A stretch of 34,799 nucleotides of DNA, from NCBI GenBank assembly GCA_023261695.1, contig JAHFON010000009.1, positions 1-34,799 of the forward strand, given 5' to 3'. Shown here piece after piece: positions 8,622 to 15,144 of this stretch. A program made the position numbers and the translations under genes. The notes beneath the pieces are model-generated. The model searched no databases and had not been told where the DNA came from. It worked only from the letters and a program-made list of their open reading frames with translations. Origin of the DNA: Candidatus Moraniibacteriota bacterium (GTDB taxonomy: Bacteria > Patescibacteriota > Minisyncoccia > Moranbacterales > UBA1568). Within the stretch, counting starts at the first letter, position 1. Every line of letters begins with the position of its first letter.

Positions 8622-9224
8622 ATGAAATTCATCGCATTTTCTGGCGTTGATGGCTCTGGAAAATCAACACAACTAGAGTTGCTTCGGGAAAAATTGGAAC
8701 GTGAAAATCTGAATGTCGCTTATTTTCACGCAGTAGAATTTTCTCTGGCCAATAGAATCTTCCGCTTTTTCAAAGGACAAAAAACATTTGAACCGGGAAA
8801 AGAAAAAGCCGTCACCCAAGCCTCATGGTTTTCTGCTATTGTGCGGGAGAAATTATTGTTTTTGGATATGCTCCGTTTTCGCCTGTTTTTGCGCAAACTC
8901 AAAAAAGAAAATTGCGATTATCTCCTTTCCGACCGCTATTTTTATGACTCTTTGATCAATATCTCCTATCTTTCTGATTCCAAACTGATAAAAATCGGGA
9001 TGTTTTTTTTGGAAGCCATACTGCCCAAAACGGATGTCGCTTTTTATCTTAATATCTCTCCGGAAAGCATTATGACGCGGGAAAATGTTCCGGAACAAGG
9101 TATGGATTATCTCCACGCCAAACAAGATCTCTTTGAACAAAAAATTGCTGATTGGAATTTAATCGCGATTGACGCCGGCAGAGACAAAGAAATAATTTTC
9201 CAAGATATTCTAACAAAAATATGA
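8622..9224 (+). CDS. Thymidylate-kinase-like P-loop kinase
   Basis: A 200-residue nucleoside/nucleotide kinase of the dTMP-kinase family. The P-loop FSGVDGSGKSTQ lies at 6-17, the DRYFYDS motif is near 107-113, and a LID-like stretch REN.PEQGMDYL is near 152-163. The usual dTMP kinase makes dTDP. Here the position between rtcB and a flippase suggests either the housekeeping enzyme caught in a glycan operon or a relative that phosphorylates another substrate (family members of this size occur in polysaccharide clusters). It starts 3 nt after rtcB and overlaps the flippase by ATGA at 9221. Confidence 0.8.
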   Translation: MKFIAFSGVDGSGKSTQLELLREKLERENLNVAYFHAVEFSLANRIFRFFKGQKTFEPGKEKAVTQASWFSAIVREKLLFLDMLRFRLFLRKLKKENCDYLLSDRYFYDSLINISYLSDSKLIKIGMFFLEAILPKTDVAFYLNISPESIMTRENVPEQGMDYLHAKQDLFEQKIADWNLIAIDAGRDKEIIFQDILTKI

Positions 9225-10699
9225 AAAAATTTTCGCAAGCGCTGGTCTGGCTGACTATTTCAGAAATTATTTTTAATCTCGCGGGCTATATTATTCATTC
9301 GTCAGTCGGACGTATTTTGGGACCGGCCGATTACGGACGCTTCAGCGTGATTGTCACCTTGACGACTATGGTGATTGTTTTGATCGGCAACGGCATTCCG
9401 ACAGCAATGTCCAAGTATTTAAGTGAAATTTTCCAAAACGCTCCGGAGAGGATTCTCGGCATCAAACACAAGGCGATGGCGCTTCAGTCCGTTCTGATAC
9501 TTTGCGTCACGCCGCTTTTCTTTTTTAGTTCTTCTCTCATCGCGCGGGCGCTTTCCGATCCCAGTCTCACGCCGCTTTTCCAAATCTCATCTTTGATTAT
9601 TCCCTCTTTTGCGGCCGCTTCTTTTTATTTCTATTATTTTACCGGCTTGCATTTTTTCAAACTTCAAGCTGTGCTGAAAACGGTACGCGCTTTAGGACGG
9701 ATCATTTTTATTATAAGTTTTGCCTACTTCTTTGGAGTCAAAGGAGCGATATCCGGTTATATCGCGGCGCCGCTTTTTGTGTTTGCTATCGCTTTTATTC
9801 TGGATATTTTGATTACCCATCGTTATTTTCCCGCTGTCAAAAAACCGCTCTCTTCGCCGATACAATTTTCAGGAAAAACTCTTTTGACGTATGCCTGGCC
9901 GCTGACGTTATTCCTTCTTTTTTATGAATTTATTCTGACGCTGGATTTGTATTTTGTTAAGGGCTTGCTCCAAAGTGATTATCTGACAGGCATTTACAAT
10001 GCCGCCATCACGGTGGGACGTATCCCGTATTATCTTTTCTACGCTCTCACGATTATTCTTTTACCGGCCATTTCTCATACGACCACCAATCAAGACACAG
10101 CCCAAACGGAGAATCTCGTGAATAAATCATTGCGCCTGATGACTCTGCTTTTGTTTCCGATAATCACGCTTCTCATCGTGTACGCTTCGCAAACCCTTCG
10201 TCTTTTTTATGGTGTAAAATATTTAGATGCGGCTGTTCCAATGAGTGTTTTTACGATCGGAGTGGGATTTCTGACGGTTTTTTATGTTTTGAGTTTTGCT
10301 TTGAATGGCGCCGGACTGGTGAAAATACCGATGAAGCTGACTTTCTTCGGACTGCTGGCAATCATCGCTCTTAACTTTATTTTGATTCCGCAGTTTAAGC
10401 TAATCGGCGCGGCTCTCTCTGCTACGGTGGTGGCTTGTCTGCTGATGATCAGCATTCTCGTTTATGTGGAATTTCATTTCAATGTCCGCTTGCGTTTCAA
10501 AACGATTGCGCTTTCTTTGATCAGCGCTATTTTGATAGCCTCTTTGGCGCGTTTTCTGCCACACGGAAACTTCAACTTCATAATTTCAGCCACGGCATTG
10601 TTCTTCCTTTACTTTATCTTGCTAAAAATTTTCGGCGAGCTGAAAACAGACGATGTTGCTCCGTTTGTAAAACTTTTACCAAAGCGCGATCGCCGCTAG
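9221..10699 (+). CDS. Wzx-type polysaccharide flippase (MOP superfamily)
   Basis: A 492-residue polytopic membrane protein with about 12-14 helices. The start (IIHSSVGRILGPADYGRFSVI) is the hallmark N-terminal helix pair and loop of O-antigen/teichoic acid flippases, followed by NGIPTAMSKYLSE. It would move the undecaprenyl-linked glycan made by the upstream GT genes across the membrane. It ends the plus-strand operon. Its TAG stop overlaps the stop of the convergent uridylyltransferase gene within the palindrome CTAG, so no terminator fits between the two transcription units. Confidence 0.9.
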   Translation: MKKFSQALVWLTISEIIFNLAGYIIHSSVGRILGPADYGRFSVIVTLTTMVIVLIGNGIPTAMSKYLSEIFQNAPERILGIKHKAMALQSVLILCVTPLFFFSSSLIARALSDPSLTPLFQISSLIIPSFAAASFYFYYFTGLHFFKLQAVLKTVRALGRIIFIISFAYFFGVKGAISGYIAAPLFVFAIAFILDILITHRYFPAVKKPLSSPIQFSGKTLLTYAWPLTLFLLFYEFILTLDLYFVKGLLQSDYLTGIYNAAITVGRIPYYLFYALTIILLPAISHTTTNQDTAQTENLVNKSLRLMTLLLFPIITLLIVYASQTLRLFYGVKYLDAAVPMSVFTIGVGFLTVFYVLSFALNGAGLVKIPMKLTFFGLLAIIALNFILIPQFKLIGAALSATVVACLLMISILVYVEFHFNVRLRFKTIALSLISAILIASLARFLPHGNFNFIISATALFFLYFILLKIFGELKTDDVAPFVKLLPKRDRR

Positions 10700-11433
10700 C
10701 AATGAGCCTCTGCCACGGCCAGTTGTTGTTTGTCATTCACGCCAAGGCCTTCATAGGGATTCTCTATCACGCAAGCCGCTATCCTCTCTCCCTGTTCAAA
10801 GGCCATTCTGAACATATCCGTCAGATAATACTCTTTGGCTACATTTTCGTTTTTCAGTTTTTCGATGTTTTCCCACAACCAATCCGCGTCAAAGCAATAA
10901 TAGCCAGTATTGACTTCGCCGATTCTTTTTTGTTCTTCAGAAGCATCTTTGAGTTCTACGATACCTGTCACGTCTTCGTTGTCTCCGCGTATCACTCTGC
11001 CGAAATTATAAAAACTCGCGAAGTCCCCTTCAAAGTGCGGGACGGAAACAATAGCTAAAGAAATCACGGCTTCTTTTTTCTGCCGCAGATCCACGAGTTT
11101 TTTCAAAGTTTCCGAGCTGATCAACGGACTGTCTCCGGGCGTTACCAGAATATTCTGATAACCTTTGTGCGCCAAAACAGACTTGGCGCACAAGATGGCG
11201 TGACCCGTCCCCAACTGTTCGGGTTGACGGACATACAGATACCCGTTGCCCAACTCGGCAATCACCTCGTCGCCTTTGTATCCAACAATAATAGTCGGGC
11301 GTTCAAAAATGTTTTCTACATTTCTTAAAAGCCGCTTGATAATCGGGATACCCTTCACATTGTGCAATACTTTCGGCCTATCCGATTGCATCCGAGTCCC
11401 CTTCCCTCCAGCCAAAATCACAAGTTGATTCAT
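10696..11433 (-). CDS. Stand-alone GlmU-type UDP-GlcNAc uridylyltransferase domain
   Basis: A 245-residue nucleotidyltransferase matching only the N-terminal half of GlmU; the left-handed beta-helix acetyltransferase half is absent. Motifs are LAGGKGTRM with SDRPKVLH, QPEQLGTGHAI, PGDSPLI (YGDxPL in GlmU), GRVIRGDNEDVTGIVE, EVNTGYYCF, AKEYYLTDM and GVNDKQQLA. The reaction would be UTP + GlcNAc-1-P to UDP-GlcNAc. The track's TTG start at 11445 is rejected in favour of ATG at 11433. This gene's first codons are duplicated upstream of the Fic gene, so Fic appears to have been inserted between it and its former operon partners. It probably feeds UDP-GlcNAc to the PgaC-like synthase. Confidence 0.87.
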   Translation of the reverse strand: MNQLVILAGGKGTRMQSDRPKVLHNVKGIPIIKRLLRNVENIFERPTIIVGYKGDEVIAELGNGYLYVRQPEQLGTGHAILCAKSVLAHKGYQNILVTPGDSPLISSETLKKLVDLRQKKEAVISLAIVSVPHFEGDFASFYNFGRVIRGDNEDVTGIVELKDASEEQKRIGEVNTGYYCFDADWLWENIEKLKNENVAKEYYLTDMFRMAFEQGERIAACVIENPYEGLGVNDKQQLAVAEAHC

Positions 11434-11442
11434 AATGTTATT
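11404..11442 (-). repeat. 39-bp direct repeat, copy 1 (live start of uridylyltransferase gene)
   Basis: On the minus strand this holds AATAACATT plus the first ten codons of the uridylyltransferase gene. It matches 12557-12595 at 35 of 39 positions. Three differences are synonymous third-codon changes (CTT/CTC, GCT/GCC, GGA/GGG) and one changes codon 10 (GGG/TGG). The last base of the Fic stop codon lies inside it. Confidence 0.9.
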
Positions 11443-12494
11443 CAAATTTTTTTGTATCTAGCGCCTCTTTTTATCCCTATTCTTTCAATCAATTTTAAAA
11501 CAACCAAGCGAGACAATGCCTGTTTGAGAGTAGCCATCGGAATAGAACCTTTGAGTTGCTTGTTAATTTCAGAAACGCTTAAAGTGTCAACCTGAAATAA
11601 CTGATAAATCACAAGTTGTTTTTCTGAAAGAAGTTTTTCTGGCTGGTCTTCTCTCATTATACTCTTAGCTCTTTTGATTTGCTCCAAAAGCGCATCCAAT
11701 AGAAAATTGAGCCAGGGCGTAACATCCTCGTTTTTTGTCTTATGTTGAGACTGGGTTTTGCGCAGAGCCAGATAATAATCAATTTTTCTTTCTTCAATAA
11801 TTTCATCCAGTGAAACATAGGGAACATAAGTGTATCCGGCTTTAAGAAGCAACAATGTAGTGAGCGCCCTCGAGAGCCTGCCATTGCCGTCACGAAACGG
11901 ATGAATAGCCAAAAACTCAAAAATGAAATTGGCAATCAGAATGAGCAAATGAATATCTTTTTTGCTGGTCTCTTCATTCATCCAAAAAATAACATCGTCC
12001 ATTTCTTTTTTAGTGAGATATGAAGGTGTCGGTTCAAAAATGACAATTTCTTCGCCATCTTTCTTCCGCATCACCACTTTATTATCAGATGTCTTGTACT
12101 TACCCCTATGGGTTTTGTCTTTTTCTGAAAAATTGAGCAGGATTTTATGAAAATGCAAAATTTGCCCCTCCGTAATTTTGAGAGTTTTCCAATTATCAAA
12201 AATTCTTCCCAATAAATCAGCATACCCCGCCACTTCCTCCGCATCTCTTCCTTGGGGCGGTGTTGATTTGAGTCCCGCGATCAGCCTCGCCACTTCATCA
12301 TCTGACATCTTTGAACCCTCAATACGAGTAGACGCCCCCGTGCTGGTGATGAGGACGCTTCTTTTTAGTCTGCCTAATGTTTGAGGACTCAACCTCAAAC
12401 TCCCCTTCCACAAGCCTCTAAATTCGTCTATTTGAGCTATCTTTTGAAGTATTTTTTGGCTCAAATTGACCCTTTTTTCAAATCTATTTTCCAT
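11442..12494 (-). CDS. Fic-family protein with inhibitory motif and C-terminal winged helix
   Basis: A 350-residue Fic protein. The catalytic loop HPFRDGNGRLSR (198-209) matches HxFx(D/E)GNGRxxR fully, so transfer of AMP or a similar group onto a protein hydroxyl is expected. STRIEG (55-60) near the N-terminus fits the (S/T)xxxE(G/N) inhibitory helix of class II Fic proteins, whose Glu blocks productive ATP binding until relieved. The C-terminal ~60 residues (SEKQLVIYQLF to the end) read as a winged helix-turn-helix, suggesting DNA binding. The gene has its own promoter and a palindrome in its leader, and lies exactly between two copies of the start of the uridylyltransferase gene. No antitoxin gene is adjacent. 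Target unknown. Confidence 0.93.
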   Translation of the reverse strand: MENRFEKRVNLSQKILQKIAQIDEFRGLWKGSLRLSPQTLGRLKRSVLITSTGASTRIEGSKMSDDEVARLIAGLKSTPPQGRDAEEVAGYADLLGRIFDNWKTLKITEGQILHFHKILLNFSEKDKTHRGKYKTSDNKVVMRKKDGEEIVIFEPTPSYLTKKEMDDVIFWMNEETSKKDIHLLILIANFIFEFLAIHPFRDGNGRLSRALTTLLLLKAGYTYVPYVSLDEIIEERKIDYYLALRKTQSQHKTKNEDVTPWLNFLLDALLEQIKRAKSIMREDQPEKLLSEKQLVIYQLFQVDTLSVSEINKQLKGSIPMATLKQALSRLVVLKLIERIGIKRGARYKKI

Positions 12495-12500
12495 ATAACC

Positions 12501-12527
12501 ATTAGATATAAATTAACTATATCTAAT
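12501..12527. promoter_or_regulatory. Perfect 10-bp inverted repeat in the Fic leader (candidate operator)
   Basis: ATTAGATATA (12501-12510) and TATATCTAAT (12518-12527) are perfect inverted copies separated by 7 nt. The element lies between the -10 box and the Fic ATG at 12494 and touches the -10 hexamer, so a bound protein would block transcription. The winged helix of Fic itself is the obvious candidate binder (inference). Confidence 0.6.
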
Positions 12528-12553
12528 TATAGTCATTTATACCTATAAGTCAA
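12526..12553 (-). promoter_or_regulatory. Promoter of the Fic gene (TTGACT-N16-TATAAT)
   Basis: Minus strand: TTGACT at 12553-12548, a 16-nt spacer, and a perfect TATAAT at 12531-12526, about 32 nt upstream of the Fic start codon. The same hexamers and spacing occur upstream of the PgaC-like gene. The -35 box lies inside the out-of-frame tail of the truncated uridylyltransferase copy. Confidence 0.75.
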
Positions 12554-12586
12554 ACGCCACCCGGCCAAAATCACGAGTTGATTCAT
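12533..12586 (-). pseudogene. Remnant 5' end of the uridylyltransferase gene
   Basis: An ATG at 12586 opens a 17-codon frame reading MNQLVILAGWRLTYRYK and then TGA. The first nine residues equal those of the live uridylyltransferase at 11433 (MNQLVILAG), after which similarity stops at the junction with Fic-unit DNA. It sits 4 nt after the stop of the preceding operon gene, where the intact gene would have started. Confidence 0.8.
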
Positions 12587-12595
12587 AATGTTATT
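12557..12595 (-). repeat. 39-bp direct repeat, copy 2 (upstream of Fic unit)
   Basis: Second copy of the uridylyltransferase start region, 35/39 identical to 11404-11442. It contains the TAA stop of the concanavalin-like gene (12591-12593), the CATT spacer and the ATG. The DNA between the two copies (11443-12556) is the Fic gene, its leader and its promoter, and nothing else I can recognise. Confidence 0.9.
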
Positions 12596-13559
12596 TTAGT
12601 TCTTCAATTTTATAATCATCAAATTCAATGTCCATAAAATCTGTGCGGATGCCAGCGTAACCTTCATCCATAAAAGCTTTGCCGCCATAACTTTTTCCAT
12701 TGTCCTTTGCCTCGGTAATTAACTGCCAATTTCCGTCACGCTTCCGATCTATAAATACTTTGATACTCACCATTCCGTTAACTTCATTTTTTACCTCTGA
12801 CCTAAGGCCAATCCAGGCATTATGCGGTAAAAGATTTGGTTTTTTCTTTCGGTTATATTGTCCGGGGTAGATCCGATTGTATGCCATTGTAAAATACTCT
12901 CCTTTTATCTTTTTCTTGATGACCGCGAAACCATCCACCCGAATACCAGTATAATAGAGATTTTCTCCGTCTCGGTATCTATTAAACAGAAGAATTCCGT
13001 TCGACTCTCCCCGATTTTTATCTTTGCTTAAATTAAGATGATTTATTTTAAAATAACATTCTTGTTGAAAATTTTTCCACTTACTTCTTGTAACAAAACG
13101 AAAAATGTTTTGTGGATGATAACCGCCGTCTGTTTCATCAGAATTATAATTCAGATAATCAATCTGCCATTTTGATCTATTTTCCAAAGGTCCCTGAATT
13201 GTTTTTGCAATGCCTTTATCAACATAAACATATGCTCCAGAGTTCAGCCACCAATTTGCGTTCCCGCTTTCTTCACCTCTTCCCGTTTCCTCTATTACTT
13301 CTTGGTAATTAAATGAGTCAGAAAATTCATTGGTTTTTGTTTCTTGGAATTTTTCAATATTATTGATCCCAGTATCTTGTTTTGAACCGACCTGAATATC
13401 TTTCTTCTCGTCTTGAAATCGGGATTCTACTAAAGAAGAATTAGTAGTATCGTGAGCCAATTCGTTTTTTTTAGAGTAAACATAAAAATGTGCCCAAATA
13501 ATTAAGGAAGGTGTTAAAAACAGTACCACTATAATGCAATGTTTCTGTTTAATCCTCAT
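12591..13559 (-). CDS. Membrane-anchored concanavalin-like/LamG-type surface protein
   Basis: About 322 residues from the chosen ATG at 13559, which overlaps the deacetylase stop by 11 nt; the track start at 13577 would overlap more. A basic start (MRIKQKH) and one hydrophobic helix anchor it. A polar linker of about 70 residues leads to a beta-rich domain with features of concanavalin-like/DUF1080 folds: WKNFQQECYFKIN, SNGILLFNRYRDGENLYYTGIRVDG, WIGLRSEVKN and GYAGIRTDFMDIEFDDYKIEEL at the end. A similar domain closes the neighbouring deacetylase, so the two probably recognise the same glycan. Fold assignment is by pattern only; no catalytic role is claimed. Confidence 0.75.
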   Translation of the reverse strand: MRIKQKHCIIVVLFLTPSLIIWAHFYVYSKKNELAHDTTNSSLVESRFQDEKKDIQVGSKQDTGINNIEKFQETKTNEFSDSFNYQEVIEETGRGEESGNANWWLNSGAYVYVDKGIAKTIQGPLENRSKWQIDYLNYNSDETDGGYHPQNIFRFVTRSKWKNFQQECYFKINHLNLSKDKNRGESNGILLFNRYRDGENLYYTGIRVDGFAVIKKKIKGEYFTMAYNRIYPGQYNRKKKPNLLPHNAWIGLRSEVKNEVNGMVSIKVFIDRKRDGNWQLITEAKDNGKSYGGKAFMDEGYAGIRTDFMDIEFDDYKIEELK

Positions 13560-15144
13560 TGATATTTTTAACTTCAATGTCTTTTATCTCCACCGACGAC
13601 TTTGATATTTTTTCTGAATTCCAGATATTGAATCCTACTCCACCATAGCCAAAGTTTGCAAATATTTTTCCACTAACAACAGGAGTCTTATCAAGATAAC
13701 ATTTAGCAAAATTGCCATATACACTAATGGACACTCTACCGCCATCAATAAACAACGATTTATTATTAGTTGACGCCTCTGAAATTTTCTTCCTTTTTTT
13801 GTTAGTAATTTGATTTAAGGCTACTTGATTATCCTGATATGTGCAAGAAACATAATTGTTACCATCAATCACTCTTGCTAAAAGAGAAAAAGATTGTGGG
13901 CTCTTTAGTTTTGCTGTGGCATTCATCTTAAAATCATTCCATCTAGATGATCCAACCAAGAACACACTTCTAGAAGAAAAATTTTCGTTATTGTTCAATA
14001 TAAGAGAAGGTGTCTCAGAAATTTCAAAACCAGACCGACCTTCGGTTGAGGTTGAAATCCAATTTTTCTTATTTATGAATGACTCAAAAAAGGGGAGTGT
14101 TTTAGTTTTACCAGCTTCCAAAGTATCTACTATATTTTTTCCTGTCGTGCTTTTGAAAACTTTGATTCTCCGGGGTGTAAAACTATGAGCTCCTACGTTC
14201 GGGAAATTATAACTATAATACCCAGTCCTAGCTTCCGGCCGAAATTGATAGAAAGCGATGGGATAAATATCGCTTACCACACCTAAAATTTTATGCGCTT
14301 GTGATTCATCACCGTAGTCACCGAAAGGAAATGCAAAGCTTATTACTACATTATTAAATTCTTTTTCAAGATCTTTCTTCGCTCCTAAAAGATCTCCTCT
14401 GATTCGATCATAGTATTCAATATCTGTTTCTATTCTACCCTCATCTTTTAGCCACTGTTTAGCTATGATGAACCTTCCATTGTCTCCCTTTTCATTTATG
14501 GTTACATACCCATGATCTGCACGTCCGTGTGATTGTATGTCCCAACGACCATTATCAGCCATTTGATGGAGCTCTGCTTTACTGAGATAATATGAGCTAT
14601 TCTCGTCTGATAGACTATGACCTGTAATGACAAACACAACTGCGTGAAAATCCAATGCGCTTAAAATAGAATCCACAGGATAATAACTATCCTTGCGTGC
14701 GTCATCAAAAGTTAAGAGAAACGAATTTTGCGTTAATTCCACTTCTCCTTTTATAAATTCATAAAATTCATTGATAGTTACAGTTTTATATCCGGCTTTC
14801 TTCAGTGCAAACATTTGCTCCTTAAACTCATTTAAAGGAATAGTCTCATTTGATGTATCACTGGATATCCCATGATAAACGAGTACTGGAATTGCATCCG
14901 CTTTCTCTGCGGCATTATCAACAATGTTTGATGTACCTACAAATTCTTCAAACTCTTTTTTATACTCACTGGCTAATTTATCCAATTCCGCCTGCGTAGG
15001 ATTCTTGGGCAGTATAGATCGAGCAACGGTTTCCTGCTTTCCGAAAAAGTTAACAAAGTTTTTGTAAGTGTAATACTTTTGAACAACAATAAAGAAAAGG
15101 CCTCCTAGCACTAACACAAAAAAACATTCTACAAAAAACCTCAT
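13549..15144 (-). CDS. Polysaccharide deacetylase (CE4/NodB) with C-terminal concanavalin-like domain
   Basis: 531 residues from ATG 15144, chosen because it overlaps the upstream stop as ATGA; the track start at 15246 would overlap the synthase by over 100 nt. A signal anchor lies at about 4-22. The NodB domain begins at AIPVLVYHGIS (near 84). It has the catalytic/metal Asp pair in LLTFDDARKD (147-148) and a His pair in QSHGRADH (206 and 211) with one more residue between the His than the usual HSxxH. Residues ~350-530 form a concanavalin-like domain (ESFINKKNW ... GGVGFNIWNSEK). The likely role is partial N-deacetylation of the polymer made by the adjacent synthase, as PgaB does for PgaC, though the GH153-type domain of PgaB is not seen. 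Confidence 0.88.
   Translation of the reverse strand: MRFFVECFFVLVLGGLFFIVVQKYYTYKNFVNFFGKQETVARSILPKNPTQAELDKLASEYKKEFEEFVGTSNIVDNAAEKADAIPVLVYHGISSDTSNETIPLNEFKEQMFALKKAGYKTVTINEFYEFIKGEVELTQNSFLLTFDDARKDSYYPVDSILSALDFHAVVFVITGHSLSDENSSYYLSKAELHQMADNGRWDIQSHGRADHGYVTINEKGDNGRFIIAKQWLKDEGRIETDIEYYDRIRGDLLGAKKDLEKEFNNVVISFAFPFGDYGDESQAHKILGVVSDIYPIAFYQFRPEARTGYYSYNFPNVGAHSFTPRRIKVFKSTTGKNIVDTLEAGKTKTLPFFESFINKKNWISTSTEGRSGFEISETPSLILNNNENFSSRSVFLVGSSRWNDFKMNATAKLKSPQSFSLLARVIDGNNYVSCTYQDNQVALNQITNKKRKKISEASTNNKSLFIDGGRVSISVYGNFAKCYLDKTPVVSGKIFANFGYGGVGFNIWNSEKISKSSVEIKDIEVKNINED

Noticed and set aside
10435-11058. 207-aa plus-strand ORF spanning the convergent junction
   Set aside because: Overlaps the flippase end and the uridylyltransferase in other frames; composition is Phe/Ser-rich noise.
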